Counted from the first letter of the stretch, positions 44,700-54,805 are shown. The stretch: DNA of 64,000 nt from Burkholderia sp. Ax-1719 (GCF_011753055.1 NZ_VWWJ01000001.1:806001-870000); one strand, 5' to 3'. Numbers and translations: made by a program. Notes: generated by a model from the letters alone, not told the origin.

Positions 44700-45707
44700 T
44701 CAGTGATAGCCGTGGTCGCCTTCGCGGACCTTGCCCCGGAACACGCGATACTGCATGGCGTTGTAAACCAGGATGATCGGCAGAACGATCACCGTGCCGA
44801 CCAGCGCGAATAGCTGGCTCGAATGACTCGACGACGCTTCCCAGATCGTGAGCGAGGGCGGAATGATATACGGCCAGATGCTGATAACGAGGCCCGTGTA
44901 GCCCAGAAAGCAGATCGCCAGCGAAAGAAGGAATGGCATTGCTTCATGGCTCAAATTCAGCGAGCGATAGATGCCCCACACGCACAGCACCACGAGAATC
45001 GGCACCGGCAGAAAGTAGCCCAGATCGCCGCTCAGAAACCAGCGGTGCCGCACGGCAGGCAGCCCCAGCACGGTCCACAGGCTCACGATAGCAATCGCCA
45101 GCGAAAGGATGGCCAGCAGCGGGCGCATCACGAAACGCATCTTGCGTTGCAGTTCGCCATCGGTCTTGAGGATCAGCCAGCCGCAGCCCAACGTGGCATA
45201 GGTGAGCAGCACGCCAAAGCCGCAAAACACGCTAAAGGGCGAAAACCAGTCGAACGGATCGCCCGCGAATTTATCGTCGACGATCTTGATGCCTTGCAGC
45301 AGCGAGCCCAGCGTAATGCCCTGGCACATCGCCGCGAGCGCGGATCCGCCGATAAACGCCAGATCCCACGCATGCTGCGTGCGCGTGGCCTTGGAGCGCA
45401 ATTCGAACGCCGCGCCGCGAAAGATGAGGCCCACCACCATCAGAATGAGCGGCATGTAATTGGCGGGCAGCAGCGTGGAATACACCACGGGAAACGCGCC
45501 GTACAGGCCCGCGCCGCCCAGCACCAGAAAGGTCTCGTTGCCGTCCCAGACCGGCGCGACGGTATTGAGCATGACCTCGCGCTCGCCTTTGCCTTCGAAG
45601 AACGGAAACAGCAGCCCAATGCCCAGATCGAAGCCGTCGAGCATCACGTAAATAAAGACGCCGAGACCGATAATGCCGGCCCAGATCACAGGAAGGTCGA
45701 TTTGCAT
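44700..45707 (-). CDS. cydB: cytochrome bd-type quinol oxidase subunit II, copy 1
   Basis: A 335-residue CydB with eight to nine membrane helices and the family opening Trp-Ala-Gly-Ile-Ile-Gly-Leu-Gly-Val-Phe-Ile-Tyr-Val-Met-Leu-Asp-Gly-Phe-Asp-Leu, followed by Val-Trp-Asp-Gly-Asn-Glu-Thr-Phe-Leu-Val. With CydA it forms a terminal oxidase reducing oxygen to water with quinol electrons. It starts four bases after cydA ends. No cydX-type small gene is seen after it. Confidence 0.95.
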   Translation of the reverse strand: MQIDLPVIWAGIIGLGVFIYVMLDGFDLGIGLLFPFFEGKGEREVMLNTVAPVWDGNETFLVLGGAGLYGAFPVVYSTLLPANYMPLILMVVGLIFRGAAFELRSKATRTQHAWDLAFIGGSALAAMCQGITLGSLLQGIKIVDDKFAGDPFDWFSPFSVFCGFGVLLTYATLGCGWLILKTDGELQRKMRFVMRPLLAILSLAIAIVSLWTVLGLPAVRHRWFLSGDLGYFLPVPILVVLCVWGIYRSLNLSHEAMPFLLSLAICFLGYTGLVISIWPYIIPPSLTIWEASSSHSSQLFALVGTVIVLPIILVYNAMQYRVFRGKVREGDHGYH

Positions 45708-45711
45708 GGCC

Positions 45712-47100
45712 TTATTCCCCCACCACGGCGTCGAGTGCGCGATTGTGCAGTCCAGGATACTTGAGCGACTCCATGCTTTCCACGCCGGTCGCCGGGCCTT
45801 TCTTCATCATTTTGAGCATGTAATAGACGCCGGTTCCGAACACGAGGAAATAGACGATCACGAAAATCAGCAGCGACACGCCGGCCTGCTGTGCGCCAAT
45901 GGGCGACACTGAATCGATCGTGCGCACCACGCCATAGACGGTCCACGGCTGGCGGCCGACTTCCGTGGTGATCCAGCCGGCCAGCAGCGCGACGATGCCG
46001 GACGGTCCCATGCAAAAGACCAGCCACTGGAACCAGCGCGTTTCATAGAGCCGGCCGCCGCGCCGCAGGATCAGGCCCAGCACGGCCGTCAGCAGCATCA
46101 GCATGCCCAGTCCCGCCATGATGCGGAAGGTCCAGAACACGATGGGCGAGAAAGGGCGATCCTGCGGCGCGAATTCCTTGAGGCCGCGAATCTCGCCGTC
46201 CCAGCTATGCGTGAGGATCAGGCTGCCCAGATGGGGAATCTGGATTGCGTAGCGTGTGACCTCGGCGTTCATGTCGGGCAGGCCGACGAGATTGAGCGCG
46301 GTGCCGCCGTGTTCGGTTTCCCAGAGCCCTTCGATGGCCGCAATCTTGGCGGGCTGATATTCACGCGTATTCAGGCCATGCGCGTCGCCCACCACGATCT
46401 GGATTGGAGCGAGAAAGAGCAGCATCCAGAGCGCCATCGAGAAGCTCCGCTTCACCGGCATGTCGCGTCGCCCCTTGAGCAGATGATAAGCGCCGCAGGC
46501 AGCGACGATAAACGCCGCGACGATGAACGCCGCAATCGTCATATGCGCGAGACGGAACGGGAACGACGGATTGAAGATGATCTTCCACCAGTCCACCGGA
46601 ATGATGCGGCCGTTCTGGATCGCGTAGCCTTGCGGCGTCTGCATGAAACTATTGGACGAGAGAATCCAGAAGGTGGAAATGAGCGTGCCGATCGCCACCA
46701 TCACGGTGGCGAAGAAATGCGCCTTGGGGCTCACGCGGTTCCAGCCAAACAACATCACGCCGAGAAAACCCGCTTCCAGGAAGAAGGCAGTGAGCACTTC
46801 GTAGGTGAGGAGCGGCCCGGTAATATTGCCCGCCACCGTGGAAAAACCGCTCCAGTTGGTGCCGAATTCGTACGCCATCACCACGCCCGACACCACGCCC
46901 ATGCCAAAGCCGACCGCGAAAATTTTCGACCAGAAGCGGTACATGTCCTTGTAGGCCACGTCGCCCGTGAGAAGCAAACGCCATTCCAGCACGGCGAGAA
47001 AACTTGCCATGCCAATACTGATGGCGGGAAACGCGATATGAAAGGAGACGGTAAACGCAAACTGCAGGCGGGCCAGATGAAAAGCGTCGAAGATATTCAT
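45712..47100 (-). CDS. cydA: cytochrome bd-type quinol oxidase subunit I, copy 1
   Basis: A 462-residue CydA. The haem-ligand His21 (Ser-Phe-His-Ile-Ala-Phe-Pro), the Gly-Arg-Gln-Pro-Trp motif and the Glu-containing helix region are present. The short length and absence of a long Q-loop fit the cyanide-insensitive (CioA-like) branch. The start Met-Asn-Ile-Phe-Asp-Ala at 47100 is chosen over an upstream frame. It is the middle gene of fdhF-cydA-cydB (gaps 78 and 4 bases). Confidence 0.94.
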   Translation of the reverse strand: MNIFDAFHLARLQFAFTVSFHIAFPAISIGMASFLAVLEWRLLLTGDVAYKDMYRFWSKIFAVGFGMGVVSGVVMAYEFGTNWSGFSTVAGNITGPLLTYEVLTAFFLEAGFLGVMLFGWNRVSPKAHFFATVMVAIGTLISTFWILSSNSFMQTPQGYAIQNGRIIPVDWWKIIFNPSFPFRLAHMTIAAFIVAAFIVAACGAYHLLKGRRDMPVKRSFSMALWMLLFLAPIQIVVGDAHGLNTREYQPAKIAAIEGLWETEHGGTALNLVGLPDMNAEVTRYAIQIPHLGSLILTHSWDGEIRGLKEFAPQDRPFSPIVFWTFRIMAGLGMLMLLTAVLGLILRRGGRLYETRWFQWLVFCMGPSGIVALLAGWITTEVGRQPWTVYGVVRTIDSVSPIGAQQAGVSLLIFVIVYFLVFGTGVYYMLKMMKKGPATGVESMESLKYPGLHNRALDAVVGE

Positions 47101-47178
47101 GATTCTCGTGAACTCCTGATGACGACTTCCTGCGTTTGCGTCCGCATGACGGTATGACCGCATCCCCGCCTGACTGCT

Positions 47179-49461
47179 TCAAGGCTGCTGGTTCGACGCC
47201 CGCACGACATGGACTGGAACCGATTTGTACGACGGTGTACCGCTGTCCTTGTCGATATAGTCGAGCGGCACCAGCACATTGGCTTCCGGGTAGTAAGCCG
47301 CGACCGACCCTCTAGCAATGCTATACACAATTGCCGTGATGTTCTTCATTTTGAGCACGCGGCCGGCGGTGACGGTTTCGATATCGACCAGATCGCCGTG
47401 CTCGATGCCATGGGCGGCCATATCGTCGGCGTTCATGAAGAGCACGTCGCGCCGCCCGAACACGCCGCGATAGCGGTCGTCCAGCGCGTAGATAGTGGTG
47501 TTGTACTGATCGTGGCTGCGAATAGTGATGAGTCGCAGCACGTTTTCGGCGCCCAGCACGTCGGCGTCTTCTTTCACACCGTCGTAGACGGAGAACTCGG
47601 CCTTGCCCGATGGCGTGTGCCACTCGCGTTCGGTGGGCGGCAGCGGCAGGCGGAAGCCGCCGGGTTCCCGGATGCGCCGGTTGAAATCCTCGAAGCCAGC
47701 CACCGTGCGCTCGATCAGTTCGCGGATTTTGTCGTAGTCGGAGACCAGATCCATCCAGTCGACTTTCGAGTTTGGCATGGCAGCACGCGCCATGCCCGCC
47801 ACGATGGCCGGTTCAGAACGCAACTGGTCGGATGCGGGTTTGAGCTTGCCCGCGGACGCGTGCACCATCGACATCGAATCCTCCACCGTTACCGATTGTC
47901 GGCCGCTGCTCTGCATGTCGAGTTCCGTGCGGCCCAGGCATGGAAAGAGATACGTTTCTTTGGCCACCAGCAGATGCGTTCGATTGAGTTTTGTGCCGAT
48001 ATGCACGGCCACATCGAGCGCGGCCATCGCCGGGAACGCCTGGTCCGGGTCGGGCAGCGCCACCGCGAAATTGCCGCCGAGGCACAGCAGCGCTTTAGCC
48101 TTGCCCTCGATCATCGCCTGCATGGCCTGCACCGCGTCGTGGCCGTGTGCGGCGGGCGGCGTGAAACCGCAGGCGTCTTCGATCAGTTTGAGAAAGGCTG
48201 GCGAGGGCTTTTCGGTGATGCCGACCGTACGATTGCCCTGCACATTGGAGTGACCGCGCAGCGGGCAGATGCCGGCGCCAGGCTTGCCGATATTGCCGCG
48301 CATCAGCAGCAGATCGGCGATCAGGCGCACATTGGCGGTGCCCTTGTTGTGCTGCGTGACGCCCATGCCATAGGTGACGATCGTGGCATTGGATTTCGCG
48401 TATTCGATCGCGACGTGTTCGAGATCCGCGCGCGCGAGGCCGCTGGCCTTTTCGATGTCTTCCCAGCTGGTGGCTTCCAGATCGGCCGCAAACGCTTCGA
48501 AGCCATTGGTGTGCGCGGCAATGAAGTCCTTGTCGAGCACGCCGCCTTGCTCCGCCTCCATTTGCAGGAGCGATTTCATCACACCCTTGAGCGCGGCCGC
48601 ATCGCCGCCCGCATCGACCTGAAAATACGTCGAGGCAATCCGCGTCGAGCCAAACGTCGCCATTTCCATCATGCTTTGCGGATCGGCGAAGCGCTCCAGC
48701 GCCCGTTCGCGCAGGGGATTGAACACGATGATCGGCACATTGCGGCGCGCGGCTTCATGCAGCGTGCCCATCATGCGCGGATGGTTGGTGCCGGGATTGT
48801 GGCCGATGGAGATGATCAGTTCGGTCGTGTCGAAATCGTCGAGCGACACCGTGCCCTTGCCAATGCCGATCGAACGCGGCAAGCCGACGCTGGTCGGCTC
48901 GTGACACATGTTCGAACAGTCGGGGAAATTGTTGGTGCCGAATTCGCGCGCGAACAGTTGGTAGAGGAACGCGGCTTCGTTCGAGGCGCGCCCGGAGGTG
49001 TAGAACTCCACCTGATCCGGCGTGAGCGTGCGCAGTATTTCGCCGATGCGCGCGAAGGCATCTTCCCAGTCGACGGGGCGCAAGGTGTCGGAGGCGCGGT
49101 CGTACACCATCGGGTGAGTGAGCCGGCCCATGTCTTCCAGCTCGTAATCCGTTTTTTGCAGCAGCGAGGTGACGGTGTTCGCCGCGAAGAAGTCGGGCGT
49201 GACGCGTTTCGTCGTGGCCTCCCAGGTGACGGCTTTTGCGCCGTTTTCGCAGAACTGGAAAGTCGAGCGGTGTTCCTTGTCTGGCCAGGCACAGCCGGGG
49301 CAGTCGAAACCGTCGGGCTGATTGGTTCGCATCAGCGTAATGGGCGCTTCGATGCTTTCCATCTGGTCGTGAATCGCCTGAGCAGTGGCTTTGAGCGCGC
49401 CCCAACCGCCTGCGGGACCGGTATAGGTATGGACGCCGGGCACATCACGTAGTTTCGTCAT
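47179..49461 (-). CDS. FdhF/YdeP family molybdopterin oxidoreductase, copy 1
   Basis: A 760-residue bis-MGD-type oxidoreductase. Cys54-x2-Cys57 and Cys71 near the N-terminus probably hold an Fe-S cluster. Cys186-His187 in Asp-Cys-Ser-Asn-Met-Cys-His-Glu-Pro-Thr aligns with the selenocysteine-His pair of E. coli FdhF and should bind molybdenum. A molydopterin-binding domain follows at the C-terminus. The enzyme has no signal peptide, so it works in the cytoplasm. The substrate (formate or another) is not settled for this family; E. coli YdeP is linked to acid resistance. GAGGAG precedes the ATG at 49461. It is the first gene of an operon with cydA and cydB. Confidence 0.9.
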   Translation of the reverse strand: MTKLRDVPGVHTYTGPAGGWGALKATAQAIHDQMESIEAPITLMRTNQPDGFDCPGCAWPDKEHRSTFQFCENGAKAVTWEATTKRVTPDFFAANTVTSLLQKTDYELEDMGRLTHPMVYDRASDTLRPVDWEDAFARIGEILRTLTPDQVEFYTSGRASNEAAFLYQLFAREFGTNNFPDCSNMCHEPTSVGLPRSIGIGKGTVSLDDFDTTELIISIGHNPGTNHPRMMGTLHEAARRNVPIIVFNPLRERALERFADPQSMMEMATFGSTRIASTYFQVDAGGDAAALKGVMKSLLQMEAEQGGVLDKDFIAAHTNGFEAFAADLEATSWEDIEKASGLARADLEHVAIEYAKSNATIVTYGMGVTQHNKGTANVRLIADLLLMRGNIGKPGAGICPLRGHSNVQGNRTVGITEKPSPAFLKLIEDACGFTPPAAHGHDAVQAMQAMIEGKAKALLCLGGNFAVALPDPDQAFPAMAALDVAVHIGTKLNRTHLLVAKETYLFPCLGRTELDMQSSGRQSVTVEDSMSMVHASAGKLKPASDQLRSEPAIVAGMARAAMPNSKVDWMDLVSDYDKIRELIERTVAGFEDFNRRIREPGGFRLPLPPTEREWHTPSGKAEFSVYDGVKEDADVLGAENVLRLITIRSHDQYNTTIYALDDRYRGVFGRRDVLFMNADDMAAHGIEHGDLVDIETVTAGRVLKMKNITAIVYSIARGSVAAYYPEANVLVPLDYIDKDSGTPSYKSVPVHVVRASNQQP

Positions 49462-49902
49462 GGGAAACTCCTCGGGTTTTCCGCGCGCGCGGCGCACTGT
49501 CGGCCAAGTGGTTCTAGATATCGATCAAACGCTGCACCGAAAGCGGGCAAATGGCTGAAGCATCGCCCTGTAGATGCCAGGGTTTTAGTTTAGATAGTGA
49601 ATTCCCGGAAACAAGAAATAAATGAAAGGTTTTTATTTGCCGGTATTTTCCCGGCTGACTCTTTCTTGAACTTTCGTCAAAGCGTTATGTTTTTAAAAAC
49701 ACATCGTTATTGCGCTTAACGCATTTCGTTATATTTTCAAAGCCATTTTTTCGCCAATCGTCAGTGGAATGCGTACGCCTGCCATCGAACTCATAGGTCG
49801 ATGCAATGAAAGGCAAAAAGCCGCCATCCCATTCTATGGAGATGGCGGCCTGGCGTGAACCGCGTCACATCCGATACGAGGTATCGGTTTCTGTCGTGCG
49901 CG
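49462..49902. other. 441-base gap with promoter of fdhF operon 1
   Basis: This AT-rich stretch separates the two fdhF-cydA-cydB operons. No gene is convincing. It must hold the promoter of the first operon, but no copy of the AACTGTACT promoter motif occurs here. TTGA-N7-TCAA near 49671-49685 is one base too wide for an FNR site. The terminator of the second operon lies at 49815-49849. Confidence 0.6.
49815..49849 (-). terminator. Rho-independent terminator of second fdhF-cydA-cydB operon
   Basis: 9-bp stem GCCGCCATC / GATGGCGGC (49820-49828, 49841-49849) with a partly paired 12-base loop. On the minus strand it is followed by five T. It lies about 55 bases after the cydB stop. Confidence 0.85.
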
Positions 49903-50889
49903 CTAGTGTTCGACTGGCACGACCTTGCCGCGGAAAAGGTGATACTGATAGAGGTTGTAGCCAATCATGACCGGAAACACGATGCCGATCCCGAACAGCA
50001 TGAAAGTGAGCGTCGTGGCGTCCGAGGCGGCATCGGCTACCGTGAGTTGTCCTGGCACGATGTATGGGAACATGCTGATCGCGAGCCCCGCAAACGACAG
50101 TACGAACAGCAGCGTTGCGCCCACGAACGGACCATGCTCGCCGCGCATGTGAATCGAATAGAGCGTATAGACGAAAGCGAGCGCGGCCAACACGCCGAGT
50201 GCGATCAGCAGATGGAACACGCCATGATCCTGCCAGCGCGTGATGCCGACGGGACTCAGTTTGAGCGTCGCGAACGACACCACCAGCGCGGCCGCCACGG
50301 TCGTGAACACGGCCACGATCGCATGGCGGCGCGAATCGCTTTCGATCGCGCCCGTGGTCTTTTTGATCAGCCACGTCGCGCCCAGCAGGCAATAGCCCGA
50401 CACCACGCCAATGGCCGTCACGAACACGAAGCCCGTGCTGGCAAGTCCCGGCACGAAGCCGGTGAGGATTTTGCCCAGCACCACGCCTTGCGAGATGGCC
50501 GCAAGCAGACTGCCGAAGCCGAACACACGGTCCCACACCGTCTTGCTCGTATGCGCGGCGTGGCGGAATTCGATGGCGGCGCCGCGCATGATGAAACTGG
50601 CGATCAACACCATCACCGGCACGTAGAGGTCCGAGAGGATCATTGCGTAAGCAGCGGGGAATGCGCCGAAGAGCGCTCCGCCCAGTGCGACGAGCCAGGT
50701 CTCGTTGGCGTCCCAGACGTGGCCGATCGACTGAACCATGAGATCGCGGTCGGCTTCACGACGGCGCAGCAGCGTGAGGACGCCGACGCCCAGATCGAAG
50801 CCGTCGGTGACGACGTACAGCACGAGCATCAGGCCGATAAGCCCGAACCACGCATGGTTGAGCAGGTCCTGGGTTGAAGCGGGATTCAT
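49903..50889 (-). CDS. cydB: cytochrome bd-type quinol oxidase subunit II, copy 2
   Basis: A 328-residue CydB paralogue: Val-Val-Thr-Asp-Gly-Phe-Asp-Leu-Gly-Val-Gly near the start, Val-Trp-Asp-Ala-Asn-Glu-Thr-Trp-Leu-Val, and a C-terminal Tyr-Gln-Tyr-His-Leu-Phe-Arg-Gly-Lys-Val shared with copy 1. It lies 51 bases after cydA copy 2. The divergence from copy 1 suggests an old duplication or separate acquisition rather than a recent tandem copy. Confidence 0.94.
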   Translation of the reverse strand: MNPASTQDLLNHAWFGLIGLMLVLYVVTDGFDLGVGVLTLLRRREADRDLMVQSIGHVWDANETWLVALGGALFGAFPAAYAMILSDLYVPVMVLIASFIMRGAAIEFRHAAHTSKTVWDRVFGFGSLLAAISQGVVLGKILTGFVPGLASTGFVFVTAIGVVSGYCLLGATWLIKKTTGAIESDSRRHAIVAVFTTVAAALVVSFATLKLSPVGITRWQDHGVFHLLIALGVLAALAFVYTLYSIHMRGEHGPFVGATLLFVLSFAGLAISMFPYIVPGQLTVADAASDATTLTFMLFGIGIVFPVMIGYNLYQYHLFRGKVVPVEH

Positions 50890-50940
50890 GTTGACTTCCT
50901 GTTCGATGAATGCGCGCGAGGCGCTTTAATGCGGTGGCTT

Positions 50941-52335
50941 TCAATAGTCGACGGTGTGTGGCACGGGGTGATGCGCGACTTCGACCGGCGGCATCAGCGT
51001 GAGATCGGGGCCGCGGCGCAGCCAGCGGCGCGCGAACACGAAAAAGGAACTAATCAGCACAACGAAGAACGCTGCGAACATGATCATGCTGCCCGTAATC
51101 TCACCCGCGGGAATGGCCGAAGCCGCATGCTCCGTGCGCAGCAGGCCATAGACGACCCACGGCTGGCGGCCCACTTCGCGCACGATCCAGCCGCATTCCA
51201 CGGCAATGTACGGAAGGGGAATCGCCAGCACCCAGGCGAGCAGCAGCTTGCGTTGCGCGAGCAACTTCTCCAGATGGCCGCGCGATTTGTTGAAAGCGTA
51301 GAGCGTCCAGAACGCGAGCACCATAAACAGGAAGCCGATACCGGCCATCGCGCGGAACGCGTAATAGAGCAGCGGCAGCATGGGCGGCTGGTCCGCTACC
51401 GGAATATCGCGCATGCCGGTGACTTTGCCGTGCAGGCTATGGGTGCCCAGAATACTCAGCATGCCGGGCACTTCGAGCGACCAGTCGTTGCGTTGCTGCG
51501 CAGCGTCGGGCCACGCGATCAGCGACCAGCTTGCGCCGGTACCCGGCGCGTTGGTTTGCCAATGGCCTTCGATTGCCGCGCCTTTGGCGGGCTGCGTTTC
51601 GAACACGTCCACGCCGCTCGAATCGCCGAGCCAGATCTGCACGGGCGCAACGAAAGCGAGCAGCAGCAACGCAAGCTTGAACGAGCGCACGAAGAACTCC
51701 GGGTTGCGGCGCTTGAGCAGGTAATACGCGGATATTCCGGCGATCACCACCAGCCCCGTTTCGAGCGCCGCGAACCACATATGCGAAACGCCCCAGAACA
51801 TGTCGGGATTAAAAATCGCCTTCACGTAATCGGTGACGACGAGCTTGCCGTTCACCAGCGCAACGCCGCGAGGCGTTTGCAGCCACGAATTGGCAACCAT
51901 GATCCAGAACGCCGAAAGCGACGAACCCAGCGCGACCATGGACGTCGCGAACAGATGCACGCCCTTGGGTACGCGGCCCCAGCCGAGCATCATGATGCCG
52001 ACGAAACCCGCTTCGAGCATGAAGGCCATCGCGCCTTCAAAGCCGAGGATATTGCCGAAGAACTGGCCGGTGTATTGCGAAAACGGTCCCCAGTTGGTGC
52101 CGAACTGGAATTCCATCGGAATGCCGCTCACCACGCCAACGGCGAAATTGAGGATGAGCAGCTTGCTCCAGAAACGCGCATGGCGATACCAGATGACGTT
52201 GCTGGTCTTGACCCAGAGGGTTTCGACGACGAGCAGAAAAGCGGACAGGCTGATCGTGAGGATCGGCCAGAGTATGTGGAAAATCGCGGTCATGGCAAAC
52301 TGACCGCGCGCCAGATTCAGGGCTTCGACAGACAT
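50941..52335 (-). CDS. cydA: cytochrome bd-type quinol oxidase subunit I, copy 2
   Basis: A 464-residue CydA paralogue with His20 (Ile-Phe-His-Ile-Leu-Trp-Pro), Gly-Arg-Gln-Pro-Trp, and Glu-Ala-Gly-Phe-Val-Gly-Ile-Met in the haem region. It has no long Q-loop. The ATG at 52335 is used; a GTG nine bases upstream is less likely. It sits between fdhF copy 2 (84-base gap) and cydB copy 2. Confidence 0.94.
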   Translation of the reverse strand: MSVEALNLARGQFAMTAIFHILWPILTISLSAFLLVVETLWVKTSNVIWYRHARFWSKLLILNFAVGVVSGIPMEFQFGTNWGPFSQYTGQFFGNILGFEGAMAFMLEAGFVGIMMLGWGRVPKGVHLFATSMVALGSSLSAFWIMVANSWLQTPRGVALVNGKLVVTDYVKAIFNPDMFWGVSHMWFAALETGLVVIAGISAYYLLKRRNPEFFVRSFKLALLLLAFVAPVQIWLGDSSGVDVFETQPAKGAAIEGHWQTNAPGTGASWSLIAWPDAAQQRNDWSLEVPGMLSILGTHSLHGKVTGMRDIPVADQPPMLPLLYYAFRAMAGIGFLFMVLAFWTLYAFNKSRGHLEKLLAQRKLLLAWVLAIPLPYIAVECGWIVREVGRQPWVVYGLLRTEHAASAIPAGEITGSMIMFAAFFVVLISSFFVFARRWLRRGPDLTLMPPVEVAHHPVPHTVDY

Positions 52336-52419
52336 GAGACTCACCAGGCAGGTTTGAAATGACGGCCGCTTGAGGGGGCGCGAGGCGGCATGCAGCGCGC
52401 GGGGCGGCCGTCGGAAGAC

Positions 52420-54747
52420 TTAGAAAACAGGCAGTTCGAGCGGTTCGGAGGAGGCGTGAAGCAGCACCGGAATCGACTTCGAGGTGGGCGTATTGCACAC
52501 GTCGCCCACGCTCGACAGCGGCACCAGTGGATTAGTCTCCGGATAGTAAGCGCCGATACAGCCGCGCGGAATGTCGTATTCCACGAGGCGGAAGTGATCT
52601 GCGCGACGCTCCACGCCATCGTCCCAAACGGTCGTCATATCGACCCAATCGCCATTCTTGAAGCCCAGCATGGCGATATCGGCGGGATTGATGAACACCA
52701 CGCGACGCTGGCCAAACACACCGCGATAACGGTCGTCCAGCGCGTAGATCGTGGTGTTGTACTGGTCGTGCGAGCGCGTCGTCATGAGCGTCATGAGGCG
52801 CTCGCCGTGCTGCGCCTTCGCGCGCGCAATCGGCGTATCCTGCTGCACGGGATGGACGATGAAATTCGCCTTGCCGGTGTCGGTTTTCCAGTCGCGCTCG
52901 CGCGAGGCCACGCGCAGATGGAAGCCGCCCGGATGCTGGATGCGCGCGTTGTACTGGTCGAAGCCCTCGACGGTCTGCTCGATCGCATCGCGGATCTTCG
53001 CGTAATCGCCTGCGTGGGCGAGCCAGTCCACCTTGGCGTCGCCGAGCGTAGCGTGCGCGATGTTCGCGACGATGGCCGTCTCCGACATCAGGTTCGGCGA
53101 GGCCGGCTTGTTCATGCCGTAGGAGATGTGCACCATGCTCATCGAATCCTCCACCGTCACGCCCTGCGCGATGCCATTCTGCACGTCGATTTCAGTGCGC
53201 CCGAGCGTGGGTAGGATCAGCGCGTTTTCGCCATGCACAAGATGACTGCGATTGAGCTTGGTAGTGATATGCACGGTGAGCCTGCACGAGCGCAGGCCAT
53301 CGAAGGTGCGCAGCGTGTCGGGCGTCGCCATCGCGAAATTGCCGCCCAGACCCATGAACACCTTCACTTCGCCTTCGATCATATGTTCGACCGTTTCCAC
53401 CACATCGAGCCCATGCTCGCGCGGCGGTTCGAAATCGAACACCTTGCCCAGCCGGTCGAGAAACGCCTGTGAGGGCTTTTCCTCGATGCCGACCGTGCGG
53501 TTGCCCTGCACGTTGGAGTGGCCGCGCACGGGGCACAGACCTGCGCCTTCGCGGCCGATATTGCCGCGCATCATCAGCAGGTTGGAGAGCATGTGTACGG
53601 TCTGCACCGAATGCTTGTGCTGCGTGATGCCCATGCCCCACGTTGCGATAACGCGCTTGCCGTTGGCGTAGATGCGCGCGAGGCCTTCGATGTCTTCGCG
53701 CGTCACGCCCGATTCCGCTTCGAGCAGGGGCCAGCTTTCGTTGCGCAGGTCTTCTGCGAAGGCATTGAAGCCCAGCGTATGCTGCGTGATGAAGTCCAGA
53801 TCGATCACGCGTTCGGTGCCATTTTCAAGCGCTTCGTCGTCCAGTTCGATCAGGCGCTTGGCTACGCCCTTGATGAGCGCAAAGTCGCCGCCGAGTTTCG
53901 GTTGAATAAAGGTCGAGGCGATCTTCGTGCTGCCGAAGGTGATCATTTCCAGCGGATGCTGCGGGCTGGTGAAGCGTTCGAGCCCGCGCTCGCGCAGCGG
54001 ATTGACCGAAACAATCGTCGCGCCGCGCCGCGCCGCTTCGCGCAGCTCGCCGAGCATACGCGGATGGTTGGTCGCCGGATTCTGGCCGAAGATAATGATG
54101 GTGTCGGCGAGTTCGAAGTCTTCGAGCGTCACGGTGCCTTTGCCGATGCCAACGGTGGTTGGCAGACCGCGGCTGGTGGCCTCGTGACACATGTTCGAAC
54201 AGTCGGGGAAATTGTTGGTACCGTACATGCGCACGAACAGCTGGTACAGAAAGGCGGCTTCGTTGCTGGCGCGGCCCGAGGTGTAGAACGCGGCTTCGTC
54301 AGGCGAATCGAGTTCCTTGAGGTGCTTTGCGATCAGCGCGAAGGCATCGCCCCAGGCGACAGGCTTGTATCGGTCGGTGAGCGCGTCGTACACCATCGGG
54401 TCGGTGAGGCGGCCATGCTGTTCGAGTTCGTAGTCGGTCTGCTTCATCAGTGACTCGACCGTATTGGCTTCGAAGAAGGCAGGCGTCACGCGCTTGGTGG
54501 TCGCTTCGGCGGCCACCGCTTTCACGCCGTTTTCGCAGAACTCGAAGGTGGAGGCGTGCTCACGGTCGGGCCACGCGCAACCGGGGCAGTCGAAGCCGTC
54601 AGGCTGGTTCTGCTTGAACAGCGTGCGATAGTTGCCGCCCGACACGCGCTCCTTGATCAGATTGATGGCGACATACTTAAGCGCGCCCCAGCCCGCAGCC
54701 GGATGATGATAGGCCTCGATTTTGCCCTTGGGTTTCAGCTTGTCCAT
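52420..54747 (-). CDS. FdhF/YdeP family molybdopterin oxidoreductase, copy 2
   Basis: A 775-residue paralogue of the gene at 47179. It keeps the same cysteine frame: Cys54-x2-Cys57, Cys71, and Cys187-His188 in Asp-Cys-Ser-Asn-Met-Cys-His-Glu-Ala-Thr for molybdenum. No signal peptide is present. GGAG precedes the ATG at 54747; the 36-residue extension upstream overlaps the promoter. It leads the second fdhF-cydA-cydB operon. The promoter has the AACTGTACT motif at 54806-54868. The nearest upstream gene is the divergent MocR-type regulator. Confidence 0.9.
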   Translation of the reverse strand: MDKLKPKGKIEAYHHPAAGWGALKYVAINLIKERVSGGNYRTLFKQNQPDGFDCPGCAWPDREHASTFEFCENGVKAVAAEATTKRVTPAFFEANTVESLMKQTDYELEQHGRLTDPMVYDALTDRYKPVAWGDAFALIAKHLKELDSPDEAAFYTSGRASNEAAFLYQLFVRMYGTNNFPDCSNMCHEATSRGLPTTVGIGKGTVTLEDFELADTIIIFGQNPATNHPRMLGELREAARRGATIVSVNPLRERGLERFTSPQHPLEMITFGSTKIASTFIQPKLGGDFALIKGVAKRLIELDDEALENGTERVIDLDFITQHTLGFNAFAEDLRNESWPLLEAESGVTREDIEGLARIYANGKRVIATWGMGITQHKHSVQTVHMLSNLLMMRGNIGREGAGLCPVRGHSNVQGNRTVGIEEKPSQAFLDRLGKVFDFEPPREHGLDVVETVEHMIEGEVKVFMGLGGNFAMATPDTLRTFDGLRSCRLTVHITTKLNRSHLVHGENALILPTLGRTEIDVQNGIAQGVTVEDSMSMVHISYGMNKPASPNLMSETAIVANIAHATLGDAKVDWLAHAGDYAKIRDAIEQTVEGFDQYNARIQHPGGFHLRVASRERDWKTDTGKANFIVHPVQQDTPIARAKAQHGERLMTLMTTRSHDQYNTTIYALDDRYRGVFGQRRVVFINPADIAMLGFKNGDWVDMTTVWDDGVERRADHFRLVEYDIPRGCIGAYYPETNPLVPLSSVGDVCNTPTSKSIPVLLHASSEPLELPVF

Positions 54748-54805
54748 TACGCCTGGCTCCGTTGTCGTTTGCGCTGCCTCGGGAGAGTTCCACGAGGTAT
54801 GCGCA

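Noticed and set aside
49671..49685. FNR/Anr-like box TTGA-N7-TCAA before fdhF copy 1
   Set aside because: The spacer is seven bases; FNR sites need six (TTGAT-N4-ATCAA). The flanking bases do not fit either.
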